IMG/VR virus record: IMGVR_UViG_3300025132_000234
Location: 1-26,801 of that record
Source of the DNA: a virus
Length of the DNA stretch: 26,801 nt
Direction: 5' to 3' (one strand)
The first letter of the stretch is position 1; every line of letters begins with the position of its first letter. Shown piece after piece: positions 12,365-22,600 of the stretch. Under the pieces are notes generated by a model that made no database searches, was not told where the DNA came from, and saw only the letters and a list, made by a program, of their open reading frames with translations. Made by a program: the position numbers and the translations under genes.

Positions 12365-13618
12365 ATGATATCAAAAACACATAAAACATCGACAAAGGGA
12401 AAAGTAAAAGTTACATCAAAAACTGTATATGATGCTGAGATTTGGGGAAGAGAAAATGTTTATATCTTTCCTGAAAAGGTATATGAAGATGGTATACGTG
12501 GTGTAATATGGATAATACCACCACCTAATATAACCGATGTCCCATACAAAGACAACCCAGGATTTCCAGGACAACATTTTGCATATGATATGGCTATGAA
12601 TGCAATAGAAGATGGACATATACCACAAAACGAATATATAATATGTGTTTTACCATCATCAGAAACAGATGTTAAACAAGCTTCTGATATGGCAGTAAAG
12701 ACTGGAATATTTAATTCACATGGATTTGATTATTATGATTTTATCGATCTATGTGGTTGTTGTACAGATCAAACCGGTAGAGAATATTTAAATATTATAT
12801 ATGCAATGGGAGATGGTTGTGGAGAAATTGATTTTAATGATGATACTATAACAAACATAGTAATGATAGATCCTATTCTATTAGATGCAGATATACCAGA
12901 AGAGTTTATACAAAATATTTCAATGATTAATAATCCATTAAATCATGATCCAACAACAGATTTAGGTTCTGCTACAATAGAAAGTCAAGCTGCTATTGCA
13001 GAACAATTACCAGATGATAATGTTATAACAACAAATGATCCAAAATTTGATTTTTTCAATTTGGCATCAATTGGTTTTGCTGCTTTAAACTTCTTAGCTG
13101 GATTAGGTGATTTATTTGGTGGATTAAATAAGGATCTACCATGGGAAGATCACAGTGAAGAACCATTTGTAACTTCTAGTGTAAGTACAAAGCCACCACC
13201 AGAAGAACAAAATAGTCCTCAATCTCCACCACAAATAATGACTCAATCTCCAGCTGATTTTCAAAGACCTCAAGTTGTCATTAATTCAGATAGGATTTTA
13301 ATAAATTCAAAAGCAGATGATATAAGATTATCATCAAATATTCATATAGGATTGTCTGCATTAGAAGCCGTTGGTATTGATGCTGGTAATCATTTTACAG
13401 TTAACGCACCAGAAATTTATTTAGGACTTGGAGCAGTAGAACCATTAGTACTAGGAGATCAGTTAACAAATTGGTTAGCATGTTTAATTGATTCGTTAAG
13501 AGTATTTACATATACAAATGCAGGAGGACCGACCGGACCAGCTATAAATGTATATTTACTTGATGAATTAGCAAACTCATTAGAATCACTCAAAAGTAGG
13601 CAGAATAAGACCTTATAA
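12365..13618 (+). CDS. baseplate spike-like protein, 417 aa
   Basis: The gene has a strong ribosome site (aaggagg, 12352-12358) overlapping the hub gene stop, so it should be translated with the hub. The C-terminal 115 residues (VVINSDRILINSKADDIRLS, IHIGLSALEAVGID, and GAVEPLVLGDQLTNWLACLI at 356-375) match the short beta-helix and EPLVLGD ending that usually closes gp5-type spike proteins. The first 200 residues are unrecognised and hold a Cys-rich patch (Cys130, Cys132, Cys133, Cys152), with a hydrophobic helix near 228-254 and a Pro/Gln linker at 275-300. I infer that it forms part of the tail-tip spike with the hub protein. The N-terminal region could be an enzyme or a trimerisation domain; nothing decides. 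Confidence 0.65.
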   Translation: MISKTHKTSTKGKVKVTSKTVYDAEIWGRENVYIFPEKVYEDGIRGVIWIIPPPNITDVPYKDNPGFPGQHFAYDMAMNAIEDGHIPQNEYIICVLPSSETDVKQASDMAVKTGIFNSHGFDYYDFIDLCGCCTDQTGREYLNIIYAMGDGCGEIDFNDDTITNIVMIDPILLDADIPEEFIQNISMINNPLNHDPTTDLGSATIESQAAIAEQLPDDNVITTNDPKFDFFNLASIGFAALNFLAGLGDLFGGLNKDLPWEDHSEEPFVTSSVSTKPPPEEQNSPQSPPQIMTQSPADFQRPQVVINSDRILINSKADDIRLSSNIHIGLSALEAVGIDAGNHFTVNAPEIYLGLGAVEPLVLGDQLTNWLACLIDSLRVFTYTNAGGPTGPAINVYLLDELANSLESLKSRQNKTL

Positions 13619-13642
13619 CAAGTACCATAATTCTAATATCTT

Positions 13643-13657
13643 CATATTTATATTAAA
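13643..13657 (+). promoter_or_regulatory. late-promoter-like motif, copy 5
   Basis: CATATTTATATTAAA lies in the 56-base gap after the spike-like gene and ends 17 bases before the ATG at 13675, followed by the ribosome site cggagaa. It differs from the copy at 9578 by one base. It would start a second late transcript beginning with the small helical protein and gp25. Confidence 0.42.
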
Positions 13658-13674
13658 ATAAATCGGAGAAAACT

Positions 13675-14148
13675 ATGGATACGAAGAGTTTTGTAAAAAT
13701 TTTACGAAAAGTTATTAGAGAAGAAGTTAGTAAGGCTGTGAAACAAGCATTAAATGAAAACACAGTTTCTGACAGAAAGGTTATTAATCATGGTATGAAT
13801 TTGGCTGAAATTGCAGAAAATCCTATGCCATCAAGACCATATGCAAAGAAAAAGAAATTTGCAAAAAATTCAATGATTAATGATTTATTAAATGAAACAG
13901 CTCAAACTGGTGATTTTGCTTCAATGATGCAAGGACCTCCAGCTAGTATGATGAATGATTATGCACAAATGGGACCAACAAGAACATCTAAAATGGTTAG
14001 GCCTAATCAACAAATGACAGGTATTAATGGAGAAACAGTTAAGCCTGCAACTAAAGAATTACAAGCTGTACAAAATGCACTAATGAAAGATTATAGCGGT
14101 GTCATTAAAGCAATTGATAAGAAAAATGGTAAAATGGGAACTAAATAG
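13675..14148 (+). CDS. structural-block protein, 157 aa, function unknown
   Basis: A basic protein whose N-terminus (SFVKILRKVIREEVSKAVKQAL, with the positive residues on one face) is an amphipathic helix. The rest is low-complexity, rich in Met, Asn and Gln (ASMMQGPPASMMNDYAQMG), and ends Lys-rich (KAIDKKNGKMGTK). I recognise no family, though short helix-plus-disorder proteins starting in this way are common in phage tail modules. It lies directly before gp25, whose GTG overlaps its stop (TAGTG), implying coupled translation and a likely baseplate assembly role. No membrane segment is present. Confidence 0.65.
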   Translation: MDTKSFVKILRKVIREEVSKAVKQALNENTVSDRKVINHGMNLAEIAENPMPSRPYAKKKKFAKNSMINDLLNETAQTGDFASMMQGPPASMMNDYAQMGPTRTSKMVRPNQQMTGINGETVKPATKELQAVQNALMKDYSGVIKAIDKKNGKMGTK

Positions 14149-14783
14149 TGGCTGGACCAGAATCAAAATATTTTAAAGAACGTAGAGAATCAGCATACGC
14201 AGAAGGTGGCGGTAGACCAATATACAGATATAATCCAGTTGATTTGGAACCTGATACTGCAATTGGCGTTAAACTTCCATTTAATGGTAATACTAATCCT
14301 TTTGGTTTATTGACAGATGCAGATGGATATACAGGTATTACTGGTTCATTTAGTCAATCAACAAATTCTACATTTTATCAAAATAGAATTTCTGGTAAAT
14401 TTCCATTGTCATATACAACAGAAGAACAAGCATTATCAAATATGAAAAATTTACTTCTTACATATCCAGGTGAAAGATACATGCAACCAACATTTGGCGT
14501 AAGAATTAAAGATAGAGTGTTTGAACCAAATACTCCAGATTTAAGAATAGCATTAAATAAAGAAATTCAAGAAGCAATTGGTTATTGGTTACCATATATA
14601 AAAATACAGACAATTGCTATTGATAATAAAGAACCTGGATCATCATTCATTACTAATTTTTTATTTATTAAGTTAGAATTTAAGGTAACAGACCAAGGAG
14701 CTAATCAGACAATAACATTAGTGTCAAATGGAGAACAAACAACAACAGTTTCAGCAGCAGGTGCTGGAGCAGGATCGTATTAG
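14148..14783 (+). CDS. 25: baseplate wedge protein gp25
   Basis: A 211-residue gp25-family protein, part of the wedge sheath-initiation complex of contractile tails. The core NLLLTYPGERYMQPTFGVRI (101-120) with RVFEPNTPDLRIALNKEI (123-140) and IGYWLPYIKI matches the family's LLTxPGERxMxPxFG and FEP pattern. The start is a GTG sharing its first base with the preceding TAG, and no ATG fits upstream. An N-terminal extension of about 85 residues, Gly-, Ser- and Asn-rich, is longer than T4 gp25 (132 aa), and the C-terminus ends in a Thr/Ala/Gly-rich tail. It lies 12 bases before gp6, its known partner in the wedge. Confidence 0.9.
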   Translation: MAGPESKYFKERRESAYAEGGGRPIYRYNPVDLEPDTAIGVKLPFNGNTNPFGLLTDADGYTGITGSFSQSTNSTFYQNRISGKFPLSYTTEEQALSNMKNLLLTYPGERYMQPTFGVRIKDRVFEPNTPDLRIALNKEIQEAIGYWLPYIKIQTIAIDNKEPGSSFITNFLFIKLEFKVTDQGANQTITLVSNGEQTTTVSAAGAGAGSY

Positions 14784-14795
14784 GGAAAATAAATT

Positions 14796-16676
14796 ATGGC
14801 AGATATAGTTAAAAAAGATATTAAATATTTAAGTAAAGATTTTGGAGATTTTAGACAAAATCTAATAAACTTTACAAAAAATTATTTTCCAGACACATAT
14901 AATGATTTTAATGAATCATCACCTGGTATGATGTTTATGGAAATGGCTTCATATGTTGGTGACGTATTAGCATATTACACTGATAGTAACTTAAAAGAAT
15001 CTTTATTATCATATTCAGAAGAAAGAGGAAATCTTAATGCAATAGCAACAGGGTTAGGATTTAAACCAAAGAATATGAGATCATCATTAGTTACATTGGA
15101 TTTATATCAAACAGTGCCAGCAATTGGCACAGGAGTAAATGCTAAACCAGACTACAAATATGCATTAACTATTAATGCAGGTATGATAGCGCAGTCAAAT
15201 TCAGGAATTAATTTTAGAACACTAATGCCTGTTGATTTTAATCATACAGGGTCAGGTACAAACGGAAGACAGGTAACAGTATACCAAGTAGATGAAACTA
15301 CAGGAACGCCTACATATTATCTTATTAAAAAACAAGTACAAGCAGTATCAGGAGAAATAGTTTCAGAAGTATATGAATTTGATGAACCAAAAATTTATGA
15401 TAAAATAGTTTTACCATATGAAGATATAATTGAAGTGATTGATTGTTATGATGAACAAAATAACCGCTGGTATGAAGTAGATTATTTGGCCCAAGAATTT
15501 GTTCAAGATTCAATTAGGAATACACCAGATATTGATCCAGACCTTGCAAGCTATAATAGTAGTGCGCCATATATTTTAAAATTAAAAAGGACTGCAAAGA
15601 GATTTATATCTAGATTTAGAGCAGATAGAAAATTAGAAATGCAATTTGGTGCTGGTATATCTGAAGAACATGATAGAGATTTAATACCAAACCCAGAAAA
15701 TGTTGGTTTAGGAGTTCGTGGTCTAAAACGAGAAGTAGATCTATCAGTTGATCCTGCAAACTTTTTATATTCAAGTACTTATGGACAAGCGCCATCACAG
15801 ACTCAATTAACTATTAGATATTCTAGAGGTAAAGGTTTAGCAGACAATGTTCCTGCAAACTCAATACAACAAATAACAGACGTAGAATATAGCAATCAAG
15901 CAACAACAGTAGAAACAATATTGTTACAGCAAGCTAAAGATTCAGTAGCCGTTAATAATCCATTACCTGCAAAAGGAGGAGGAAATATGGAACCAGTTGA
16001 AACTGTAAGGCAAAAAGCTTTAGGAACATTTGCAGCTCAAAATAGAGCTGTTACTAAAGAAGATTATATATTACGTGCATATACAATGCCTGCCAAGTTT
16101 GGTGATGTTGCAAAAGCTTACATTATACAAGATGAACAAGTAGATTCAACTAATCCAGAAGCTAAAATTGCAAATCCATTAGCAATGAACATGTACTGTA
16201 TGGGATATAATTCATCACAACAGTTAGTAGCTTTAAACCCAGCAGTAAAACAAAATTTAAAGACATATATATCTCAGTTTAGATTAATGACAGATGCAAT
16301 TAATATTAAAAATGCATTTATAGTTAATCTTGGTGTTGAATTTGAAATTATACCAAAACCATCATTTAATGGATCTGAAGTAGTAGTTAAATGTATAGAT
16401 GCATTACGAACATTATTACATGTTGAGAATATGCAAATTAATGCACCAATTGTAATATCTGATATTTATACAAAACTAGATACAGTCGAAGGTGTACAGA
16501 CAGTATCAGATGTTGAGATTATAAATTTATATGATACAAATTCAGGATATTCAGGAAATGTTTATGATATAAAAGCAGCTACATTAAACAATGTAATATA
16601 TCCTTCATTAGATCCTTGTATATTTGAAATTAGATATCCAAACAAAGATATTAAAGGAAGAATAATAGGATTATAG
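14796..16676 (+). CDS. 6: baseplate wedge protein gp6
   Basis: A 626-residue homologue of T4 gp6, the dimeric wedge protein that forms the inner baseplate ring and binds gp25. The N-terminus matches strongly: DIKYLSKDFGDFRQNLINF, DFNESSPGMMFMEMASYVGD, AYYTDSNLKESLL and RGNLNAIATGLGFKPKN. Further on, VRQKALGTFAAQNRAVTKED (about 403-422) followed by DYILRAYTMPAKFGDVAKAY is the conserved baseplate_J-like central segment, and the C-terminal part (VVVKCIDALRTLLHVENMQI and VSDVEIIN) fits the ring-forming end. The length is close to T4 gp6 (660). The start follows a gggaaaataaatt leader, the same type as the following gene. Confidence 0.9.
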   Translation: MADIVKKDIKYLSKDFGDFRQNLINFTKNYFPDTYNDFNESSPGMMFMEMASYVGDVLAYYTDSNLKESLLSYSEERGNLNAIATGLGFKPKNMRSSLVTLDLYQTVPAIGTGVNAKPDYKYALTINAGMIAQSNSGINFRTLMPVDFNHTGSGTNGRQVTVYQVDETTGTPTYYLIKKQVQAVSGEIVSEVYEFDEPKIYDKIVLPYEDIIEVIDCYDEQNNRWYEVDYLAQEFVQDSIRNTPDIDPDLASYNSSAPYILKLKRTAKRFISRFRADRKLEMQFGAGISEEHDRDLIPNPENVGLGVRGLKREVDLSVDPANFLYSSTYGQAPSQTQLTIRYSRGKGLADNVPANSIQQITDVEYSNQATTVETILLQQAKDSVAVNNPLPAKGGGNMEPVETVRQKALGTFAAQNRAVTKEDYILRAYTMPAKFGDVAKAYIIQDEQVDSTNPEAKIANPLAMNMYCMGYNSSQQLVALNPAVKQNLKTYISQFRLMTDAINIKNAFIVNLGVEFEIIPKPSFNGSEVVVKCIDALRTLLHVENMQINAPIVISDIYTKLDTVEGVQTVSDVEIINLYDTNSGYSGNVYDIKAATLNNVIYPSLDPCIFEIRYPNKDIKGRIIGL

Positions 16677-16687
16677 GGAAATAAATT

Positions 16688-17836
16688 ATGGCACAAGATC
16701 AAATATATGCACAAAGAGATGCAACAATATACGAAAAGAAAGTAAATTGCAATACAGGTATTGACCAAATACTTGAAATTGTATCTTCTAAATCTGGTTC
16801 GGTATTAGATGAGTTGTATCAAAATGGAACATATAATTCTCGTATATTAATAGACTTTACAGGAACTGAATTTACTGCCTTATCACAATCAATTGTGGAA
16901 GGAACTATTGGTTCAACATCACGAAAATTTTATTTAAACTTAAAAGGAGTGTATGCAACCGATTTACCAATTGCATATAATCTTGAAGCATATCCAATAT
17001 CTCAATCATGGTTGAATGGGACAGGTAATTATGCAGACAAGCCTGAAACAAGAAATGGTGTTGCATGGTCAACCCGTACAGGATTTGATGGTACAAATCA
17101 ACAATGGAACACAGGATCTGCTCATAGCGCAAATACATCAGCAGGCCTTGAAGTATCAACTGGTGGAGGTACTTGGATAACTGGTTCCGGATATGAAGCT
17201 TCACAATCATTTAATTATGAATCTACAGATGTTAGAATGGATGTGACAGATATTGTTGGTAAATGGTTAGATGGTACAATTACAAACTATGGATTCATGG
17301 TCAAATTACCATATTTATCTGAAACAACAGGAAATGAAAATTTTAATTTAAAATTCTTTTCAAGAGATACTCATACAATATATGCACCAAGATTAGAAGT
17401 TGTATGGTCAGACTTTACCGCAGCCGGTGGATCACAAACATCTGTAGTACATCAAACTAATGAAGGAGGACCAATAGTATATTTTAAAAATATAGAAGAA
17501 AAATATGCCGAAGGTTCTATAGTACAATTTAGATTAGGTGCAAGACAAAAATATCCAACTAAAACGTATACAACGTCATCATTTTATTTAGAATCAACCA
17601 AAAGATTAACAATAACAAGTTCATATTCAGTATGTGATGGAGTTACAGGAGAAACAATATTAGATTATGATGATACATATACACAAATAAGTTATGATTC
17701 AGATGGTAGTTATTTTAACTATAGAATGAATGCATTAAGTCCAGAAAGGTATTATAAATTTAAACTTAGATCAAAATATGATGATGGTACAATAAAATAT
17801 TTTGATAATGGTTATTACTTTAAAGTGGTAAGATAA
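16688..17836 (+). CDS. DNRLRE-domain structural protein, 382 aa
   Basis: A structural protein with a DNRLRE-type beta-sandwich (about residues 10-243). DATIYEKKVNCNTGIDQILEI fits the domain's usual DATIxExxPxxNxGxxxxL opening, and VTDIVGKWLDGTITNYGFMV with RDTHTIYAPRLEVVW fits its ending. The C-terminal 130 residues are rich in Tyr and Thr and probably beta. DNRLRE folds are common in adhesins, so contact with the host or connection within the tail is likely, but neither is shown. It lies between gp6 and the large fibre-like proteins, a place where baseplate-periphery proteins occur. No leader or membrane helix is present. Confidence 0.7.
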   Translation: MAQDQIYAQRDATIYEKKVNCNTGIDQILEIVSSKSGSVLDELYQNGTYNSRILIDFTGTEFTALSQSIVEGTIGSTSRKFYLNLKGVYATDLPIAYNLEAYPISQSWLNGTGNYADKPETRNGVAWSTRTGFDGTNQQWNTGSAHSANTSAGLEVSTGGGTWITGSGYEASQSFNYESTDVRMDVTDIVGKWLDGTITNYGFMVKLPYLSETTGNENFNLKFFSRDTHTIYAPRLEVVWSDFTAAGGSQTSVVHQTNEGGPIVYFKNIEEKYAEGSIVQFRLGARQKYPTKTYTTSSFYLESTKRLTITSSYSVCDGVTGETILDYDDTYTQISYDSDGSYFNYRMNALSPERYYKFKLRSKYDDGTIKYFDNGYYFKVVR

Positions 17837-17837
17837 A

Positions 17838-19646
17838 ATGGCAACAACTCAGTATAGAAATAAAACAAAAGCATCAGTTTCAGAACGAGTAGCTACAGAT
17901 GATCAAATATTTAAAAAATTAAATAAAGCGATGAATGGTCTTGATAAACCAGTCAATCAAACAGCTACCATACAAACTCATCCTGAAGCTATTAAACCAG
18001 ATGGCACAGTTGCTCAATCAGATGCTGATATCAAATTGATACAAGGCCAACCTGAACGAACACCGACTGGTGTATTAGAATATCGCGAAGAAAAAGAAAA
18101 TGAAAACTTTCCTATCAAGGTATCATTACAGACAACTAAATACGAAGTAGAATCATTTTATGGAGCTATCAATGAAAATTTTGGCCACTTCTTACAAGGA
18201 TTTAATCAAGAGCCATTAGTAGCACCATCTATTACAGTAACAGCTGGTCCAACATTTGTACAAGAACAAGTAGTAATAGACGGAGGTAAGCCTGAAGATA
18301 TTGATCAATCAATAGAAGAATCAGAAACACCATTTAAAACGGCTGGAGAAGTGCATGGAAAAGAATTCCGAGTAATTACAGAAATAAATTCAGCTGGTAA
18401 TTTTACAGGAATTTTGGCAAATGCAATGTTTATGGTATGGAAAGGAATTAGATATAAATTTTATAATGGTGATACTGATACTACTATTCCAGGAGCAGAA
18501 GTACATACTACAGAATTGACAAATGGAGGAAAAAATACTCTTACATCAGCTGCAACTAACCCAGGACCAATTAAAGGATTAACAAATTCTTATGCAGGAA
18601 GAAATCTAGAAGTATTTCTTAAAGAACGTGACATGTCATATGCTGATGTAGAAATATTACCTGCAGCCGAAGTAAATGAACTTATGGAAATATCACAAGT
18701 AGTTGGAATGGATGTTTGGGATACCATACAATGGAATAGTGCTGCAAATGATGGATTTCAATATAATCAAAATGCAGTGGTAATAAATGAAGTAGAATAT
18801 GAACCAGGAGATATTATTAATCCTGCAGGAGATGACAATGACTCTCCAACAGATAGAATATTTTTACCTGAAATACATGATAGATGGACAGAATACCATA
18901 CATTTGACGTAGGCAAGCCTGCTCATAGATCATTAATATATAAACCAACTGCAGATGAATTAAGAAATAAAGTATATGAAGGTAAACCAATACGAGGATA
19001 TACAGGAGGAACTACAACTGGTTATTATATGATAATGGAAGGAGAGATCTATAAAATAAGCAGTGGTGGAGTATTTTTCTTAGCAACAGTAAATGAAACA
19101 CCATTTAGTGTTAACGAAGAAGGTAATAATAACTATAGTGAATATCATAAAGCATCATATATTACGATGGATTGGACTGAAATAAGATATCTTGGAACAC
19201 CAGGTAATAAACCAACTAAGTTGCAAGAAGATCCTTCTTTAAGAGTTAGAATGGCTCAACATTATGATGGTGGTGGATGGACCATAGATCTACCTACAGG
19301 TAAATGGAGAGCTGCAGGAACTAGTTATTCTGGATTTTCTAATTATTCTGGATTTATAAATAATGATGCATCATATTTAAATGTGCCAACAGGATTAGGT
19401 ATTGAAATATATGATGATCCAGGATCAAACTCCCAAGATTTTAGTAATAAAACATATAATGGACCTGCTACAGTAAATCTAGATGGAAGTAAAAATGATG
19501 ATATTTCTGCAGTTAGAGTATTTTACAATGAAGGAATTGAAGCTCCTAAAGGATATAGAGGTCATAGTGAAGTTAAAAAGTACTTTGCAGGAGAAACGTT
19601 TTATAAAAAACCACATCTTGCTGAATATAATAAATTATTTGAATAG
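17838..19646 (+). CDS. putative tail/baseplate structural protein, 602 aa
   Basis: A large protein with no recognised domain, starting MATTQYRNKTKASVSERVAT one base after the previous stop. The first 130 residues are polar and include a helix (DDQIFKKLNKAMNGL) and a conserved-looking stretch (FPIKVSLQTTKYEVESFYGA). The rest looks beta-rich with many Gly, Thr and Asn. A late segment (YSGFSNYSGFINNDASYLN) carries an internal YSGF repeat. Size, place between gp6 and the 1937-residue protein, and composition suggest a baseplate or fibre component, but I cannot name it. An ion- or ligand-binding role is not indicated by any motif. Confidence 0.65.
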   Translation: MATTQYRNKTKASVSERVATDDQIFKKLNKAMNGLDKPVNQTATIQTHPEAIKPDGTVAQSDADIKLIQGQPERTPTGVLEYREEKENENFPIKVSLQTTKYEVESFYGAINENFGHFLQGFNQEPLVAPSITVTAGPTFVQEQVVIDGGKPEDIDQSIEESETPFKTAGEVHGKEFRVITEINSAGNFTGILANAMFMVWKGIRYKFYNGDTDTTIPGAEVHTTELTNGGKNTLTSAATNPGPIKGLTNSYAGRNLEVFLKERDMSYADVEILPAAEVNELMEISQVVGMDVWDTIQWNSAANDGFQYNQNAVVINEVEYEPGDIINPAGDDNDSPTDRIFLPEIHDRWTEYHTFDVGKPAHRSLIYKPTADELRNKVYEGKPIRGYTGGTTTGYYMIMEGEIYKISSGGVFFLATVNETPFSVNEEGNNNYSEYHKASYITMDWTEIRYLGTPGNKPTKLQEDPSLRVRMAQHYDGGGWTIDLPTGKWRAAGTSYSGFSNYSGFINNDASYLNVPTGLGIEIYDDPGSNSQDFSNKTYNGPATVNLDGSKNDDISAVRVFYNEGIEAPKGYRGHSEVKKYFAGETFYKKPHLAEYNKLFE

Positions 19647-19652
19647 GAACAA

Positions 19653-22600
19653 ATGTCATTAGATAATTACATAAATAGAATTAATATTATTTCATCCACC
19701 CAACCAATGGATGCAATCCAATTACGAGCTGAAGATCAAGATGTTATAAAAAATGAAATAGTAGAAATACGTGATTTCAATGATCCTGCATTAGATGAAA
19801 TTATTGAATTACATGTTTATGATTCAGTAGGAAGTTACGTAACAAGTGATCATACATCTGATAATTGGAAACATTTTGCTGACGAAGATAGCTTTGTACA
19901 ATATGATATATATAAAAATTTAAATGATATTGGAATAACTCAAGGAACATTTAAATTTGTTTTAAATTTTCATAGAACATTAGTTGGAAATTCGAATAAT
20001 GCTAATTTATATATAAAAGAAATATCACCTGATAGGACAGAACTTTTAGTAAAAATAGGCGATGATCATATAAAATCAGAAGCAAAGGATAAATCAAATA
20101 CTAAAGAAATTGATGTAACTACGCATGATCAACTATCAATGTTTGAAAAGCGTCGTCCAGAAATATGTAATGATGATGGCTTTGTTCATTTGATGTTCAT
20201 GAATATGGGTAATAACAGATTGATTCAATTTGTTAATTACAAGTATTTATTTGAAATGGAAGAATTGTATATTAAATTATATACACCATTACCAGAATCA
20301 ATTAAAGAAAAACAAAAGTTTTGGATTGCACAACAAATAAGGCAGCCATATACAGATAATGCTGTACTTTATAGAAAACCAATTGAATCACCTACAACAT
20401 CATTACGTGGACCTAATTTTGAAATAGAAACTAAATTTACAAAAATTAATGAAACAAATTTTGAAAGTTGGAATGATTTATTAGGATCATCTGTTGCAAC
20501 ATCTCAACAAATTGTAGATAGTATATTTTCAGGATCATTAGGAGGAATGGACCTAGGAATTGATTATTCAGGATTTCAAAATTTTATAAACTTTTCATCA
20601 GCAGCAGAAAGATTAAAAAACTTTAAATATAAAGTAGAGTTAATTGAATATTATAATGATCAAATAACAACTTTAAATTCTATATCTGAATCCAATGAAG
20701 TAAATGCTAATAAATCATTGTATAAAAAATATAAAGACAATGTTATAGGCGGATTTGATGGTTTTGAAAGGTATATGTATAAAGAACAAACTGGAAGTTT
20801 TTATACTCATGGAACATCTGGATCTGCAATATTTAATGATACATTTACAGTAGAACCGTGGCCAAAAATTGAATATAGAATAACAGGATCAGCTGATGGA
20901 TTATATCCAGGAGCACAATATCAACTATCTCATACCACATCATCAATTGCCGTCAGTTATTATGAAGGAATTTTAGCATCTGCATCATTATGGGACACTC
21001 ATAATTCAGCCGCATTAATTAAAGCTGTTCCTGAACATATTAGAGAAGATCAGAACAACCAAGAATTTGAAGTATTTGTTAACATGGTCGGCCAACATTA
21101 TGATATTTTATGGACATATATAAAACATCAAACCGATGTATACAATCGCGATGAACATTATGCTCATGGTATGTCTAAAAATTTATTATATGATGCAGCT
21201 GAATCTATGGGATGGCATTTAGTAAACGGAAATCAATCAGAAAGATTATTTGAATATTTACTAGGAACTAATGAACAAGGCGAATTTGGAAAAATTAATG
21301 ATCGAAAAATTGATCAAGACTTAGTATTATATGTACCATTCGATGAAGGTAGACCAGATTTTGCAAGAAAGAATTTTGTTGATTATAGTCCAAGACAAGA
21401 TCAGTTATTTGATTATAATAAGCCGTCATTTGTTCCTGGAGCTCATGGTCATGGTGCATTTTTTGATGGAAACAATTTCTTGAGATATAATACACCATAT
21501 GATTATGGAACTGGTGATTATGCTATTTCATTCTGGATAAAAGATCTTTATGCAGGTGGTGCATCAACAATATTTAGTGCCACATCAGGCTCTGGTGGTG
21601 GAATAGACACAGGTATTCATATTTCACCACTAGTGGGAGAAATATATTTCCAACAATATTATACAGGTTCAAATGGAGCACATACAGTAATCCTACCAGC
21701 ATCAGTAGTAAATAGATTTTCATCATCTTATTTAGATTCATCATCTCCGCAAGGTCAATCAACTGGTGGTGAATCAAATGGATGGCATCATATTGTGTTT
21801 AATGTTGATAGACAAGAAAGTGCATCAGTATATGTAAATGGCGAGTTTCAAGCTGGAACAGACATAAGCATATCTGCATCAGCTGATATTGGCCCCGAAT
21901 CTACAGGAGACTTTCCAAGACCAGTTATTGGAGCTCGAGCACCAACTGGAGATGATGCACCAACTAATAAATTAACTGGTTCATTGGATGAATTCCGAAT
22001 ATACAAAAAGAAATTAACTACATCTGAAATAGTAGAATTATATACAGACGGTGGATTATATGTAACTCAATCATCCGCAGTAACATTGGCAACACCAAAA
22101 GAAGCTTTAAGTACTCAAGTATGGAGAAGAATAGTTAACAATTTACCTCATCTTTTGAAAACAAAAGGAACATCAAGATCAGTTAAAGCATTGTTATCAT
22201 GTTATGGTATTCCAGAATCATTATTATCTATCAGAGAATATGGCGGACCTAAAATGCCAGAAACTCAACCTGCAGCAATAGAAGAAAGATTTTCATATGC
22301 ATTAAATATTAGTTCTGGTTCTGTGTTAAGATTTCCAAGTGATAATTATTACACCACCGCATCAGGTTGGGGCCTAGCAGCTGAACGCAATACAACATTA
22401 AGTGAAGCCCCAGATGCAATACAAGGTGGTTTACCAAATGGAAGACATTTAAATAATAGACCACCTGATACTAGAGAGATACGAATCAGGCCAGCTGGTA
22501 CATCATCAATGTATGTAATATCTAGTCGAGCAATGGCATCTCCTGATAATATGCATTGGGCATTAGGTATTCAACATACCGCATCATTTTCAGGTAGCAG

